A DNA stretch of 64,000 nucleotides from Anolis sagrei (GCF_037176765.1 NC_090034.1:93174500-93238499), one strand, 5' to 3'. Positions 22,065 through 32,799 are shown, counted from the stretch's first letter. Numbers and translations are program-made. Notes: generated by a model from the letters alone, not told the origin.

Positions 22065-22680
22065 AAATTGTATAGTTAGTGATGCAGCTGTTGTTTATGG
22101 GTATGTATATAAGTATTGCTGTTTTTTTCCATTTGCATTTTTTATCTTTAAAATGAATTTAAAATGGAGAAGAAGAAAAAAAGAAAATTGGGGCATAAGA
22201 GATCAAACAATAACTGAGTGTTGGCAAGATAGCAAATGTTAATAGTGACGAAGAACACACAAGTTTGGAGAAACTGCAGCAGTTTACTTTTGTCTGAGTT
22301 TATAGGGGAGTACAAGATTCCACCCTCTGTCCTCTTTTGCCTTGATGCTAAGTGCAAGGTTTTTTTGCCTTTTGAATTTCATTTGCAGCAACTGAAATAA
22401 ACTTTGGCAGGTTTTTGGGGCACAGGACCCCCATGGAAATGGGAAAAAACATAAATTAAAAATATTTTAAAAAACTTAGTCTTTCCAACACAACTTTGTG
22501 TCTAACGTCCTCCAAAGACTGACCACAGAATAGCACTGTAAGACCTACAAATGCAAAGAAAAGTGTTCTGTCTTGGACTCTGCATCTCCTCTGGAAATTG
22601 ACTAGAGTTATGCTGGAGGACCTAAAGATTCCTATAGATAACATATTACTCAAAAGCACAAATAATCAAATCTGCAAAGT
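22065..22680. other. Unassigned stretch
   Basis: No gene was recognised. About 22,265-22,330 resembles 15,460-15,530 ('ctgcagcagttta.ttttg' and following), so both may belong to an undescribed repeat. Confidence 0.35.
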
Positions 22681-22745
22681 TTATTTATTTATCGCGTCAG
22701 GAGTGAATTGAGAATACAATTATAATGCATAAAATAAAATACAAA
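22681..22745 (-). mobile_element. 3' end of the LINE seen at 50.2-51.2 kb
   Basis: The antisense of 'tttatttatcgcgtcaggag' plus flanking text matches the tail at 51,145-51,200 (attctcaatt..tcctgacacgataaataaat). Only the last ~60 bp is present. Confidence 0.6.
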
Positions 22746-22815
22746 GTTAAACCCATAAATGTGGAAGGTTGACGATAGATAGTGATTAAAATGATAATAA
22801 CAATATGCTGGTGAT

Positions 22816-23102
22816 CAGACCCGTAGCCGGGGGGGGGGGGGGGGACTTGAGGGGCTTCAGCCCCCCCCCCCCCGAAATTCTCAGGGTGGTCCGCAAGAAG
22901 GCCTTACTGGTACATTATTTAAACTGTTATGTTTATTCATATCATGATCTGATCACCATGCTCAATATACCTGTATTCCATATGCATGGGGGCATTGGGA
23001 TAATGATACAAAAGGTTTGCTAGGGTAGATCCTGAGCCCCCTTCCCCGAATCAAACTCAGCCCCCCCCCCCCCCCCCAAATAAAATCCTGGCTATGGGCC
23101 TG
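22816..23102. mobile_element. hAT-like MITE with G/C runs
   Basis: Ends 'cagacccgtagccggg' and 'cctggctatgggcctg'; flanks ctggtgat and ctggtaaa (6 of 8 match). The interior 'tcatatcatgatctgatcac' is shared with the inverted copy at 29,675. Confidence 0.8.
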
Positions 23103-23215
23103 CTGGTAAATATAATAATGATAGTGATAAATATGCAGGAGTGTCTAAATTCACTGCAATGAGTTTTTTAATTCTGCCTAATTGTAGCATTATTCTTTAC
23201 TTCTATTTTAACTGC

Positions 23216-23485
23216 TGGAGCCCCTGGTGGCACAGTGGGTTAGACCCCTGTGCCGGCAGGACTGAAGACTGACAGGTCGTAGGTTCAAATCTGGGGAGAG
23301 GCGGATGAGCTCCCTCTATCAGCTCCAGCTCCTCATGCGGGGACATGAGAGAAGCCTCCCACAAGGATGATAAAAACATCAAAAATCATCTGGGCGTCCC
23401 CTGGGCAACATCCTTGCAGATGGCCAATTCTCTCATACCAGAAGCGATTTGCAGTTTCTCAAGGCTCCTGACACGACAAAAAAAA
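23216..23485 (+). mobile_element. ACA-type tRNA SINE, sense copy
   Basis: The head 'ggtggcacagtgggttagac' (A box) and 'ggttcaaatc' (B box) are followed by 'ttgcagtttctcaaggctcc' and the tail 'tgacacgacaaaaaaaa'. An ttaactgc duplication lies at 23208-23215 and 23486-23493. Confidence 0.9.
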
Positions 23486-23493
23486 TTAACTGC

Positions 23494-23937
23494 CACAGCT
23501 GCATTCTGTGGAATGCTGTGGTTTGAAAAGATCCTAGAGTTGTGCCTTAAAGTTCTAAATATCTAGAATTTTTAGACAGTAAGTTTGAGGATTTTCCAGG
23601 TTGCAGCCATGGCAGTTTGAGTAGCATTACAGACTATAACTATGTCGCGTGAAAGGGCTGAAGAGCTTAACTTTACTCAATATGAGTTTAGTTTTATTAT
23701 ACTTTTGGATAGCAAACTAACTTCAGATGTGGTGCCAGTGCCTTTATAGTTGCAAGTTAAGGAAATGATACAAATATTGGATTCTTTTCAAAAATTTCTG
23801 GTTTTTTTAATGTTAAAAATTAATAGGGTTGACATAAGTCAACAGATACTTGAAGGCACACACACACATTAAGCAAGATAATTTATTCACAAAAGTACAC
23901 AATCTTTCCCATGAATAGTCACTATTTCCAAGTTACT
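23494..23937. other. Unassigned stretch downstream of the GPCR locus
   Basis: AT-rich, with a short (CA)n near 23,860. Read on the minus strand, its right edge continues the pre-insertion GPCR tail frame for about 17 codons (see findings). Confidence 0.4.
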
Positions 23938-23946
23938 AATCTGCAT

Positions 23947-25103
23947 TAGAGTTGTGTGCGGAATTTGTTTCTCCCATTTCCTTCGTTTCTTTCGGTATTT
24001 TGGGAGTACAGAACAGAAAGGCCTCTCCTGGTACGAAAATTAGCTTGACATGAGAGGAAGCAAGTGCTGGCTCCTGGCCTGCTTTTTGGCATCACAGTTA
24101 AATCTTGCATATTAGTCGTCCAGCAAACAAAAAGTAAATTCTCATTTCCGGAAAACTCCTCTTCCTCCTGGATATTGCTCTTCCTTACCTGGAACTGGGA
24201 AGCCTTCTTAAAATGCCGTGGAGAGTGCATGGCTGGCTGGTTTGAGGTAGCCTGAGAGAGAAAACACGTGTGCCTGCAGCTGAGCATTTCCCAGAACTTG
24301 CGTCTTTGCCCTGGAAAGTGTGTGGCATGCAGGCCCAGAAAGTGCCTGCAGCCGAATGTCTCTTACTCTAGCGCAGGGATCCTCAAACTAAGGCCGGGGA
24401 CCGGGATATGGCCCTCCGAGGTCATTTACACGGCCCTCACTCAGGGTCAACCTAAGTTTGAAATGACTTGATAGCACACAACAACAACAACAATCCGATC
24501 TCATCAGCCAAAAGCAGGTCCACACTTCCCATTGAAATACTAATAAGTTTATAGTTATTAAAATTGTTTCTCATTTTAATTATTGTATTGTTTTAAAGTG
24601 TTTTTTGCACTACAAATAAGATATGTGCAATGTGCATAAGAATTCATTCATTTTTTTCAAATTATCATCCGGCCCTCCAACAGTTTGAGGGACTGTGACC
24701 TGGCCCTCTGTTTAAAAGGTTTGAGGACCCCTGCTCTAGAGGAAGTGCTTGGCTGTAGGCACTGGCAGGCACAAGTGCTTTCTGGGCCTTGGAAAGAGAA
24801 TGTGTGTGTGGCATGCAGGCCCAAAACACGCACACACCTGCCAGTGCCTGCAGCCAAGTGTCTCCTCTAGAGTATAAACAGCAGGTAAGAAGTCCTCTTA
24901 AAGCATGTGCCGGGAAGGGGAGCCTGGGTGGGAAGCCCCCCCCCCCCCCCAATAATGAACCGATAGAAAATGGACCTTTTAGCACCCCAGAATAAAAACA
25001 GATATCTGCCCTCCCGGTTTCGGAAGGCTCCCAAAAAATAGATTGGGGTCCCCACCGAAAAGCCGTGAAACAGGTCAAGCTTTACCCCGAATGCACAACC
25101 CTA
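23947..25103. mobile_element. hAT-like MITE at the 3' end of the GPCR gene
   Basis: Ends 'tagagttgtgtgcgg' and 'cgaatgcacaacccta', flanked by a perfect 8-bp duplication, atctgcat (23939-23946 and 25104-25111). The interior holds a second hAT MITE and inverted 'ggcatgcaggccc' blocks. The right terminal repeat supplies the final codons and stop of the GPCR frame. Confidence 0.88.
24374..24733. mobile_element. Nested hAT MITE
   Basis: Ends 'cagggatcctcaaactaagg' and 'ggtttgaggacccctg'; flanks ctctagcg and ctctagag (7 of 8). It is inserted inside the larger MITE at 23947-25103, so it is younger. Confidence 0.85.
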
Positions 25104-26095
25104 ATCTGCATTTCTTCTGTTCTAAGATTTGCCACATCCACTAGCATTCTGGGGTCTTCTGTGAAAGCTTTCTTAAGCAGAACTACAATAGACATCTTGA
25201 AGACTTGTTGGAATTTCTCTCCAACAAAGAGATAGAGAACAGGAGTGAAACAGATATTCAGGCAGATTCCAATGTGAAAAGTTATCCGCAGATGTTCTTG
25301 AGTCTCTTCTAGTGGTGTCAGACGGAAACACATATAGAGGTAGAAGGGAAGCCTGAAGATGAAGAAAGATGCCACAGCAACCCCGAGCACCTTGAAGGGC
25401 TTCCCTGTCCTCGCCAACCTTTTCTTCTTCATTTCCCAACCCACTGAACAATAGCAGAACATGATGATAAAGAAAGGAAGCCAGAAGTTCAGTGAGAACC
25501 GAATCACAATGAAAACCAGTTCCATTTTCTTTCCATCCCACTTTTCATAGACTGTATAATTAATTTTGCATGTGCTCCGATCTTTGTCTGCCTCTTGAGT
25601 CTCAGAGAAAGCCAAGTAAGGGGCACTTATACACACAGAAAGAAGCCAGACCCCTGTGATCAGTTTCCATGCCCGAGGTATTGTACGATTGTGTTGGGAC
25701 CAGACAGGATGGCAGATGAGAAGGTAGCGGTCCAGGCTGATGGTGGTGAGTAGGAAGACTGTAGAGACCATTCCCAGAGTAAGAAAGAAGAAAACAAGCT
25801 TGCACACGACATCCTTAAAGACCCAATGGAGATTGAGGACATTGTAGATGCCAAAGAATGGCAGAGTGCAACAGGCAATCAAATAGGAGAGAGTCAGATG
25901 GAGGAACCAGAGTGTGTTCAGAGTTCTCGTCATCTTCCTCCACAGCAACCAGAAAATGGTCCCATTCATACCCATCCCCAACAGAAAAGATACTAAGACA
26001 AAGGAGCCAAGGGCTATGTTAATGGAAGCTTCTGAGTTGTAGCTGGTGTTCATTTCCTTGACTGAGATATATTTCATGGGTTTTGTCTTGTCCAT
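25082..26095 (-). CDS. GPR32/FPR-like chemoattractant-type GPCR
   Basis: A single coding exon gives 337 aa with seven hydrophobic helices. An N-terminal NTS glycosylation site is present. The TM3-ECL2 cysteines are in VVCKLVF and STCKINY. TM3 ends in LDRYLLICHPVW, and TM5 contains WLPFFIIMFCY. TM7 reads TPVLYLFVGEKF where most class A receptors have NPxxY; GPR32 itself has a similar SPTLYLFVGENF (recalled). APYLAFSET, GKPFKV and the terminal KKAFTED also track GPR32 best; FPR and CMKLR1 are the next candidates. The coding exon begins at acceptor cggcag|ATTCTGG (26127), and MDKTKP at 26095 is the first ATG after it. The last seven residues and stop come from a MITE. Human GPR32 is reported to bind resolvin D1; the ligand here is unknown. 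Confidence 0.85.
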   Translation of the reverse strand: MDKTKPMKYISVKEMNTSYNSEASINIALGSFVLVSFLLGMGMNGTIFWLLWRKMTRTLNTLWFLHLTLSYLIACCTLPFFGIYNVLNLHWVFKDVVCKLVFFFLTLGMVSTVFLLTTISLDRYLLICHPVWSQHNRTIPRAWKLITGVWLLSVCISAPYLAFSETQEADKDRSTCKINYTVYEKWDGKKMELVFIVIRFSLNFWLPFFIIMFCYCSVGWEMKKKRLARTGKPFKVLGVAVASFFIFRLPFYLYMCFRLTPLEETQEHLRITFHIGICLNICFTPVLYLFVGEKFQQVFKMSIVVLLKKAFTEDPRMLVDVANLRTEEMQIRVVHSG

Positions 26096-26127
26096 TTGTC
26101 CACAAGGGCCTGGAAGAGGGCCAGAAT

Positions 26128-26384
26128 CTGCCGAAAAGAAAGATGTGTGAGTAAGAAGAGAAAAGAACAAATCAATTGAGAATTGTTGGGTAGTTATGAC
26201 AATGGGAAAAGCAAAGGATTCTTGGAACAGAAGAAAACCATACCATATAAACACTTTGAAAACAAGTACTGTATATACTTGAAGATAAACCAAGTTTTTA
26301 AGACCTTTTATGGACTGAAATAGCCTCCTTCAGCTTATAATGGGACCAAGCTGGATGGCGGAGTCTGGAGCCTATTCCTTGCAA
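26128..26384 (-). other. Intron upstream of the GPCR coding exon
   Basis: The acceptor tract tttcttttcggcag ends at 26128. Further out, 'tactgtatatacttgaagat' (26,270-26,290) resembles one end of the 'ctcgagtataagcc' MITE whose other end lies near 28,950. No 5' UTR exon could be placed. Confidence 0.45.
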
Positions 26385-27709
26385 TCTATAATATAAATCT
26401 GTAAGGGGCGTCGTATGGAGCCGTATAACTCCACAACCCCCCAACGAAACTGAACCAGAATTGCCATGCCCCTAGGACAACCCACTCGGTACAAACTAAT
26501 GTACTCCAAATTAAAAAAAAACACCACAACAACGACAAAAACACCGCAAAACAACTGAACATGCGCACTGGCGCAAACTCCCCGGCACGCGCGCACGCAC
26601 GGCCCCTCCCCCCCTCCCCCCGCGCGGCACACACACACGTGCGCGGTGCAAACTCCCCGCCACGCGCGCACGCGCCGCCCCTCACCCCCCCCCGCGTGGC
26701 ACACACAAAGGGGTGGGGTGAAGGGAGGGGGCGTGTCTAACCGGAGAGGGAGGGAGGAGGGAAGGAGTGAGTCACGGAGGAAAGGGGTGGGGCAAAGGGA
26801 GGAGGCGTGTCTTCAAATTCGCCCCCTCCCTTCTCCCCACCCCTTCCCTCCCTGAGTCACTCCTTCCCTCCTCCCCCCCTCCGGAAAGACACGCCCCCTC
26901 CCTTCGCCCCACCCCTTCCCTCCCTGATTGACTCCTGGAAGGAAAGGGGTGGGGCGAAGGGAGGGGGCGTGTCTTTCCGGAGGGGGTGGGAGGAGGGAAG
27001 GAGTGACTCAGGGAGGGAAGGGGTGGGGAGAAGGGAGGAGGCGTGTCTTCAAATTCGCCCCCTCCCTTCGCCCCACCCCTTCCCTCCCTGAGTCACTTCT
27101 TCCCTCCTCCCATCCCCTCCGGAAAGACACGCCCCCTCCCTTCGCCCCACCCCTTTCCTTCCAGGAGTCAATCAGGAAGAGAAGAGGTGGGGCGAAGGGA
27201 GGGGGCGTGTCTTTCCGGAGGGGGGGGAGGAGGGAAGGAGTGACTCAGGGAGGGAAGGGGTGGGGAGAAGGGAGGGGGCGACTTGGAAGACAACAATGAT
27301 GGATCCGGACCAAAGCATTCAATACGCCCTAATATCCACACAGATGGAGTTTGAGGAAAATAGACCTTGACATTTGGGAGTTGTAGTCACTGGGATTCAG
27401 AGTTTACCAAGACTCAAAGAGCATCCTGAACCCCACCAACGACAGAATTGGGGCAAACATGCCACACTGAACCCCCATGACCAACAGAAGATACTCAAGT
27501 TTACACACAAGCATAAAGAAGGGGGAGGACGGAGGGATGCCAGAGAGAGAGAGAGAGGGAGAGAGAGAGAGAGAGAGAAACAGGGGAAAGGAAGGAGTGT
27601 GAGAGAGAGAAAGAGGGAAAGAGGGCGAGTGAAGGAAGGAAGACAGGCCAGGCACAGACTTCAAAACTCTTACTAAAAGCCACAGCAACGCGTGGCAGGG
27701 CACAGCTAG
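26385..27709 (+). mobile_element. Non-autonomous Helitron
   Basis: It starts TCTATAATATAAATC after an A and ends 'aacgcgtggcagggcacagCTAG' before a T. This fits the Helitron rule (TC...CTRR, A/T insertion, GC-rich 3' terminal stretch). There is no target duplication and no Rep/helicase frame. The interior holds a GC-rich inverted array (26,700-27,285), a segment shared with the hAT elements (27,295-27,490) and a GA-rich run (27,540-27,640). Confidence 0.8.
26700..27285. repeat. GC-rich alternating inverted/direct repeat block
   Basis: Blocks such as 'ggggtggggcgaagggaggg' and 'cccctcccttcgccccaccc' alternate in orientation at least five times, separated by 'gagtgactcaggga' and 'cggaaagacacgcc'. 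The block can fold into several long stems, and its length makes open frames on both strands meaningless. Confidence 0.85.
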
Positions 27710-28960
27710 TATATGATATATTTCTCCCTCATTTTCCCCTCCCTAAATAGTGTGTTTCCTTTTCTTCTGCTCTGCTTCTCCTCCCATGCTGGAATGTTTT
27801 GAAAAGAGAAAGGAGAGGGAGAGAAGCCCTTGCAAGTTAGGAATATCCATCCATTAATCTTATAAAAGTATTTTCCTTTGAAATAGTTGTTAATCTCTCC
27901 TACAGATATATAGGCATTTTCCCCTGCAAGCCTTTGCAATGCCTATGTACCTATATATCTGTGTTTATCTATATTCATTAATTTTATATATGATTTTTCA
28001 CTCATATGTTTGCAGATCTTTGCAAATCCTATATACATATAGATATCTATTGATTCCATGTACCTGTATATCTGTATACATTATTTTTATATATGAATTT
28101 TCTCTTCACATGTTTGAAAGTCTCTGCAAATCCTATATAGACATGGATAAATATATAGAGGCACCTATATACCTGTATATGTCTTTGCAAATTCTATATT
28201 GATATAATTATCTATATATTGAGAGACATCTAGATTGATATATGTGAATAATAATATAGATATATAGGGCTTGCAGGTATCACTGGGGGAAAATGCACAC
28301 ACAAATATATATAAACATATCTAGATAGATATGAATATAGATATATAGGGCATGCAAATATTGCAGCAGAAATACACACACAGAGATGTCTAGATAGATA
28401 TAAACATAGATATATAGGGCTTGCAAATATTGCAAGAGGGAAATGCACATATGGAGAGAGGGGATTTGCAAGTGTTTCAGAGGGAAAGCATATGTGAAAT
28501 TAGCATATGTAATTATAGATCTATATCTAGCTCTGCATTGTTTATATAGGCATTTAATGTTTGCCTGTTAGTATGTTGGAAACCAGCCTGAGTCCCCATG
28601 GGGAAACAGGGCAGGAAACAAATCAAGTTGTTGTTGTTGTTGTTGTTGTTGTTAAGTTATTGTTGTTGTTGTTATTAAGTTATTGTTGATAACATTGTTT
28701 TTGTACTTTTTCACTCAAAGAGCTAGTTTACTGTTTTTCTTTGAAATACAGTAAATATTTAGAAACATTTAACCTACTGAAGCCTCAATTACTGTAATTT
28801 TATTTATATCTATTTTTATTTTGAAATCTACCAGTAGCTTCTGCATTTCCCACCCTCGGCTTATCCTTGAGTCAATAAGTTTTCCCGTTTTTTTTGTGGT
28901 AAAATTAGCTACCTCGGCTTATATTCAGGTTGGCTTATACTCGAGTATATGTGGTAAGCA
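27710..28960. repeat. AT-rich minisatellite zone and MITE end
   Basis: Imperfect ~80-bp units with 'gatatatagggcttgcaaat' repeat at about 28,255, 28,340 and 28,410. Related text lies inverted at 27,905-28,135. A (GTT)n run is at 28,626-28,660, and the end 'gcttatactcgagtatatg' of a Tc1/mariner-like MITE is near 28,935. No gene. Confidence 0.6.
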
Positions 28961-29193
28961 AAATTGTGGCAGTTATAAAATACTATCCTTCCTATTCTCT
29001 CTCATGATCATCAAGGTTGACATGGACTGATAGGAATTGTAGTCCAAGTACATCTGAAGCACCCCTGCACTTTACCACTGTTCCCTGCCCAATAAATATA
29101 GTGTTCTAAGCAACATTACCTTTCTAGCCCTAACTATCATCTGGCTCCTGCATTTTTTCTATCTGCCTTGTCCTCGCAACAACAACTTTATAG

Positions 29194-29666
29194 CACGGTT
29201 TTGTCATTTGGGAGTTGTAGTTGCTGGAATTTATAGTTAACCTGCCATCAAAGAGAATTATGAACTCCACCAATAAGGGAATTGAACCAAATTTGGCACA
29301 CCGAACTCCCATGACCAACAGAAAATACTGGAAGGGTTTGGTGGGCATTGTCATTGAATTTTAGAGTTGTAGTTCACCTACATCCATAGAGCACTGTGGA
29401 CTCAGACAATGATGGATCTGAACCAAACTTGGCATGGATATTCAATATGCCCAAAAGTGGATGCTGGTGGAGTTTGGGGAAAATAGGCTTTGACATTTGG
29501 GAGTTGTAGTTGCTGGAATGTATAGTTCACCTACAATCAAAGAGCATTCTGAATTCCACCAATGATAGAATTGGGCCAAACTTCCCACACATAGAACCCC
29601 CATGACCAACAGAAAACACTGTGTTTTCTGATGATCTTTGGCAACTCCTCTGATACCCCCTCGTGA
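29194..29666. mobile_element. Truncated non-autonomous hAT
   Basis: Three internal units ('gggagttgtagttgctggaa', 'ttggtggg', 'gaccaacagaaaaca') and part of the right end are present. The left terminal repeat and final right terminus are missing. Confidence 0.75.
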
Positions 29667-29674
29667 CCCCCCAC

Positions 29675-29983
29675 CAGGCCCATAGCCAGGATTTCGTTTG
29701 GGGGGGGGCTGAATTTTTTTTCAGGGGGGGTTCGGGGGGCTGAGTTTTGGGGGGGGGCTGAGTCTGAGTGAAAGAGGGTCTAGCCTAGCAAACCTTTTGT
29801 ATCATTACCCCAATACCCCCATGCATATGGGATATATTGAGTATGGTGATCAGATCATGATATGAATAAACATAACAGTTTAAATAATGCACCAGTAAGG
29901 CCTTTTCGTGAACCACCATGAGAATTTCGGGAGGGGGGCTGAAGCCCCTCAAGCCCCCCCCCCCCCCCCCGGCTACATGCCTG
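29675..29983. mobile_element. hAT-like MITE with G/C runs, inverted copy
   Basis: Ends 'caggcccatagccagg' and 'ggctacatgcctg', flanked by a perfect 8-bp ccccccac (29667-29674 and 29984-29991). The interior matches the 22,816 copy in reverse. Confidence 0.88.
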
Positions 29984-29991
29984 CCCCCCAC

Positions 29992-30267
29992 CACATTTAA
30001 TTTTGGGCTGGGAGTTCACTCTTTCAGTCAGTTTCCAAGCCAAGATACATATATGTTTCGCAATCAGTTTGGATGTCCACAAATACATCAGAAGGACAAG
30101 CGTCAACTGCTGTTTCTTTGTTTTTGTTAACTATTTTATGTATGTATAGTCTCATCATCTTAAACGTTGTCACATGTAATATGTCATATTCCATGCTGTA
30201 ATTCTGATGCCACAATCCCATCTTTTCCTTTCTGAAGATCTTACTTTCTAGAGCTAGGACAGGAAAC
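29992..30267. other. Spacer without recognised features
   Basis: No repeat end or coding feature was recognised in these ~275 bp. Confidence 0.35.
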
Positions 30268-30270
30268 TAA

Positions 30271-30421
30271 GGGCCCTTCCAGATATGCCCTATATCCCAG
30301 GATCTGACCCCAGGTTTTCTGCTTTAAAGTGGATTATATAAGTCCACACTGCCAGATAATCTGGAATAAACAGAAAACCTGGGATCACATCCTGGGATTT
30401 AGGGCCTGTCGGGAAGGGCAC
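30271..30421. mobile_element. Harbinger-like MITE
   Basis: A 151-bp near-palindrome with ends 'gggcccttcc' and 'ggaagggcac', flanked by TAA on both sides, the 3-bp target typical of PIF/Harbinger. Confidence 0.75.
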
Positions 30422-30424
30422 TAA

Positions 30425-31160
30425 GAGAAATAAATTGCTTTCCCAACATATCCCTTCTTCTATTATCCCCTAATATATCAACTTACTTGACGATTTGGAT
30501 CTGTTGGTCTTTAAATGGTTGCCATCAGAACTTGCAGGGCTGAAGTGACTGAAAACCGAGAGCACAAGGTATTTCAGCAAGAAATGAACAAATAGTGTCT
30601 ATCTCGTGACAATTATTCTTCTGAACAGCTTATCTAATATCTAAGAACATCAGTTTCTTAAACTCATTTCCTAAAAGCAGTATTTCAGAGAATGGTTGCA
30701 TAACATGTACTTCCTGAGGACTTGTAAAGCTTGCGTCCCTTGTGAATTTTAAATTTATATTCTATTGGTATCATGTTTTAATCTTTGTACTATATAATTT
30801 GGTAGCTGTGTTTTTCCCTGCCTTGAGCTAAACAGTATAATTTCTCCAGTGGTGAAGGGTGTAGACATACTGGTATAATGTGACATGTCTCATTAAGAGC
30901 CTTCTCTTGGGTATCAACTTCCTCCCAGTAGACTCAAATCAAGGAAAAGCTTCATGAGAACCACCACTCCTCTTAACGTTCCCCCAGCAACATCAAAAGT
31001 ATCCCTCTGGACAGTTAAACCAGGAAATTCCAACTAGATACCCCCCCCCCCCCCCCAAGGGTATGCCTCCAGAAGCAAACCAAGAACAGGCCACTTGGAA
31101 GTCTCTGAAATGACTCAGAAGTGGAGTTGGCAGATGAAAAGACAACCTAGCTAAACCTAG
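30425..31160. other. Unassigned stretch
   Basis: No gene or family was recognised. A poly-C run lies near 31,040-31,058. Confidence 0.35.
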
Positions 31161-31162
31161 AA

Positions 31163-31370
31163 GTGGTTCTCAACCTTCCTAATGCCGCAACCCCTTAATA
31201 CAGTTCCTCATATGGTGGTGACCCCCAACCATAACATTATTTTCTTTACTACTTCATAACTGTAATTTTGCTACTGTTATGAATCATAATGTAAATATCT
31301 GATATGCCAGATGTATTTTCATTCACTGGACCAAATGCCCAAATTGCCCAAATTTGAATACTGGTGGTGT
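31163..31370. mobile_element. hAT element, left-end fragment
   Basis: It starts 'gtggttctcaaccttcctaa' and keeps the first ~200 bp of the hAT consensus, up to 'tttgaatactggtggtgttc'. The rest is missing. Confidence 0.75.
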
Positions 31371-32684
31371 TCTAAGGCTCACCTTTATTGGCTAAATTAC
31401 CTTACCAAAATTGGGGTGCACATTAGATTCGTATCATACAGTAATCTTAGTGCTGAGCTAAAGCAAAAGAGGAAGGTGCTTCAGGAGGTGCAACTGGAGC
31501 TCCTCTTTCAGGGACGTAATCTATAACACTGTTCTACAAATTTTCAGTTTTTCTCAGTTACGGAAACGAAATGTGCCATTTCTTAATAAATTTAACATGC
31601 TGAATTCAAATATAATAATTAAATGTGTTAATTGGCTCTGGTTTTTATGCAACAGCTATTTCAATTTTCTCCACAATAGGTAATTCGTTAATATTATGAT
31701 AATGCGCCTAACCTTACTGCATGTATATAAACCGTGAATATTTACTAAATTTTAGTCAAATTATATTGCCAATAGTTTATACATGAGAAATATTTATTTA
31801 ATTAGTCTATTGTTTATGTTTGTGCAGCAAGAAACTATATTAGTAGGCCTAATGCAGTTGAAAAGTCTGAAAGTTTAAATGTCGCTTTAATCGTGACTTT
31901 AGTTTATATCCTGTTTGCTTCTCTTGACTTTTCTTTTGTATTCAAAGAAAGGATTGTCTCTTACAATGCTCCAGCAGTAGTCTGACAGCACTGACGGAGT
32001 CCATTTGCCTTGATATCTTTTTTCCATAGTGCTTTATTTACACACGTGCGAGCCATAACTACAGTAAAAAGAACAATGTAAAACGATGTTTAATGATACT
32101 GTCTCAGTCTTCAACTGACTGACCCTCACAGTTAAAAAGTCTGGCTTTATATAGGGCTTTCTGGCTTTTGCACATGGCACTAATACTGCGTCATCAAACT
32201 TTCTAGAGTATTCTAGAATCTTCCATAGTGTAAGTCGCAACATGCATTTTTTTCAGCCATACGGGATCACGTGATTGCTTATATCATAAAAACTAGAGCC
32301 AATGTACATTTTTAAATGTCATTTTCATTTTCAGCACCCCAAAATCATAAAAGAACAACTATTTTCAGGCCCGAAACTTTTTCTCCGTTGAACAGTGTAA
32401 TTAAATGGCCAGGGCTCAATGCTATGCAATCCTAGGATTTGTAGTTAGCAGCTGTTGACTATCTTAGGAAAATGAAAACATAATGGTGCTTTTTGTTCAG
32501 AAATTGAATAAAATTTCATTCTGTTTATGGAGAAGGAGATTGGGATTATTCCCCGTCATGGAACTCCTACAAATAGGTACAAATTATCATCGCATTTTCA
32601 TAACATTGTTAAGAATGCCTATCACCTAATGAAACAACAATAACAACTTCCTCCATAGTTTTGCCTATTTACAAGCAGAGTCAA
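31371..32684. other. Unassigned stretch upstream of Siglec-like gene 2
   Basis: About 1.3 kb, AT-rich, with no domain, terminal repeat or tandem array recognised. It may hold an unknown transposon or distal regulatory DNA of the gene at 32,800. Confidence 0.35.
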
Positions 32685-32799
32685 TATAATTATACTCTTT
32701 GTGGTTTGTGGTACTTTCTATTTGCAACAGAGTTCTTTCTGTAGAAAAGTCCAGTTCCAGCTGGATGCCTGGGGAAACTTTATGGAATCTTCCTGGAAA
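32685..32799 (+). promoter_or_regulatory. Putative core promoter of Siglec-like gene 2
   Basis: A TATA-like 'tataattata' lies at 32685-32694, about 110 bp upstream of the ATG. It is followed by 'tgtggtttgtggt', two overlapping RUNX-type TGTGGT cores that would suit a leukocyte gene. Motif reading only. Confidence 0.3.

Noticed and set aside
16580-23290. tRNA-like A and B boxes in several places
   Set aside because: They belong to SINE heads. None folds into a full cloverleaf with an intact anticodon arm, so no tRNA gene is called.
24665-25078. 137-codon minus-strand frame next to the GPCR
   Set aside because: It lies wholly inside the nested MITEs and follows their terminal repeats.
26372-27299. 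Overlapping frames of Gly/Arg/Pro-rich text
   Set aside because: They lie in the GC-rich inverted block of the Helitron, and every frame is open because stops are rare in such DNA.
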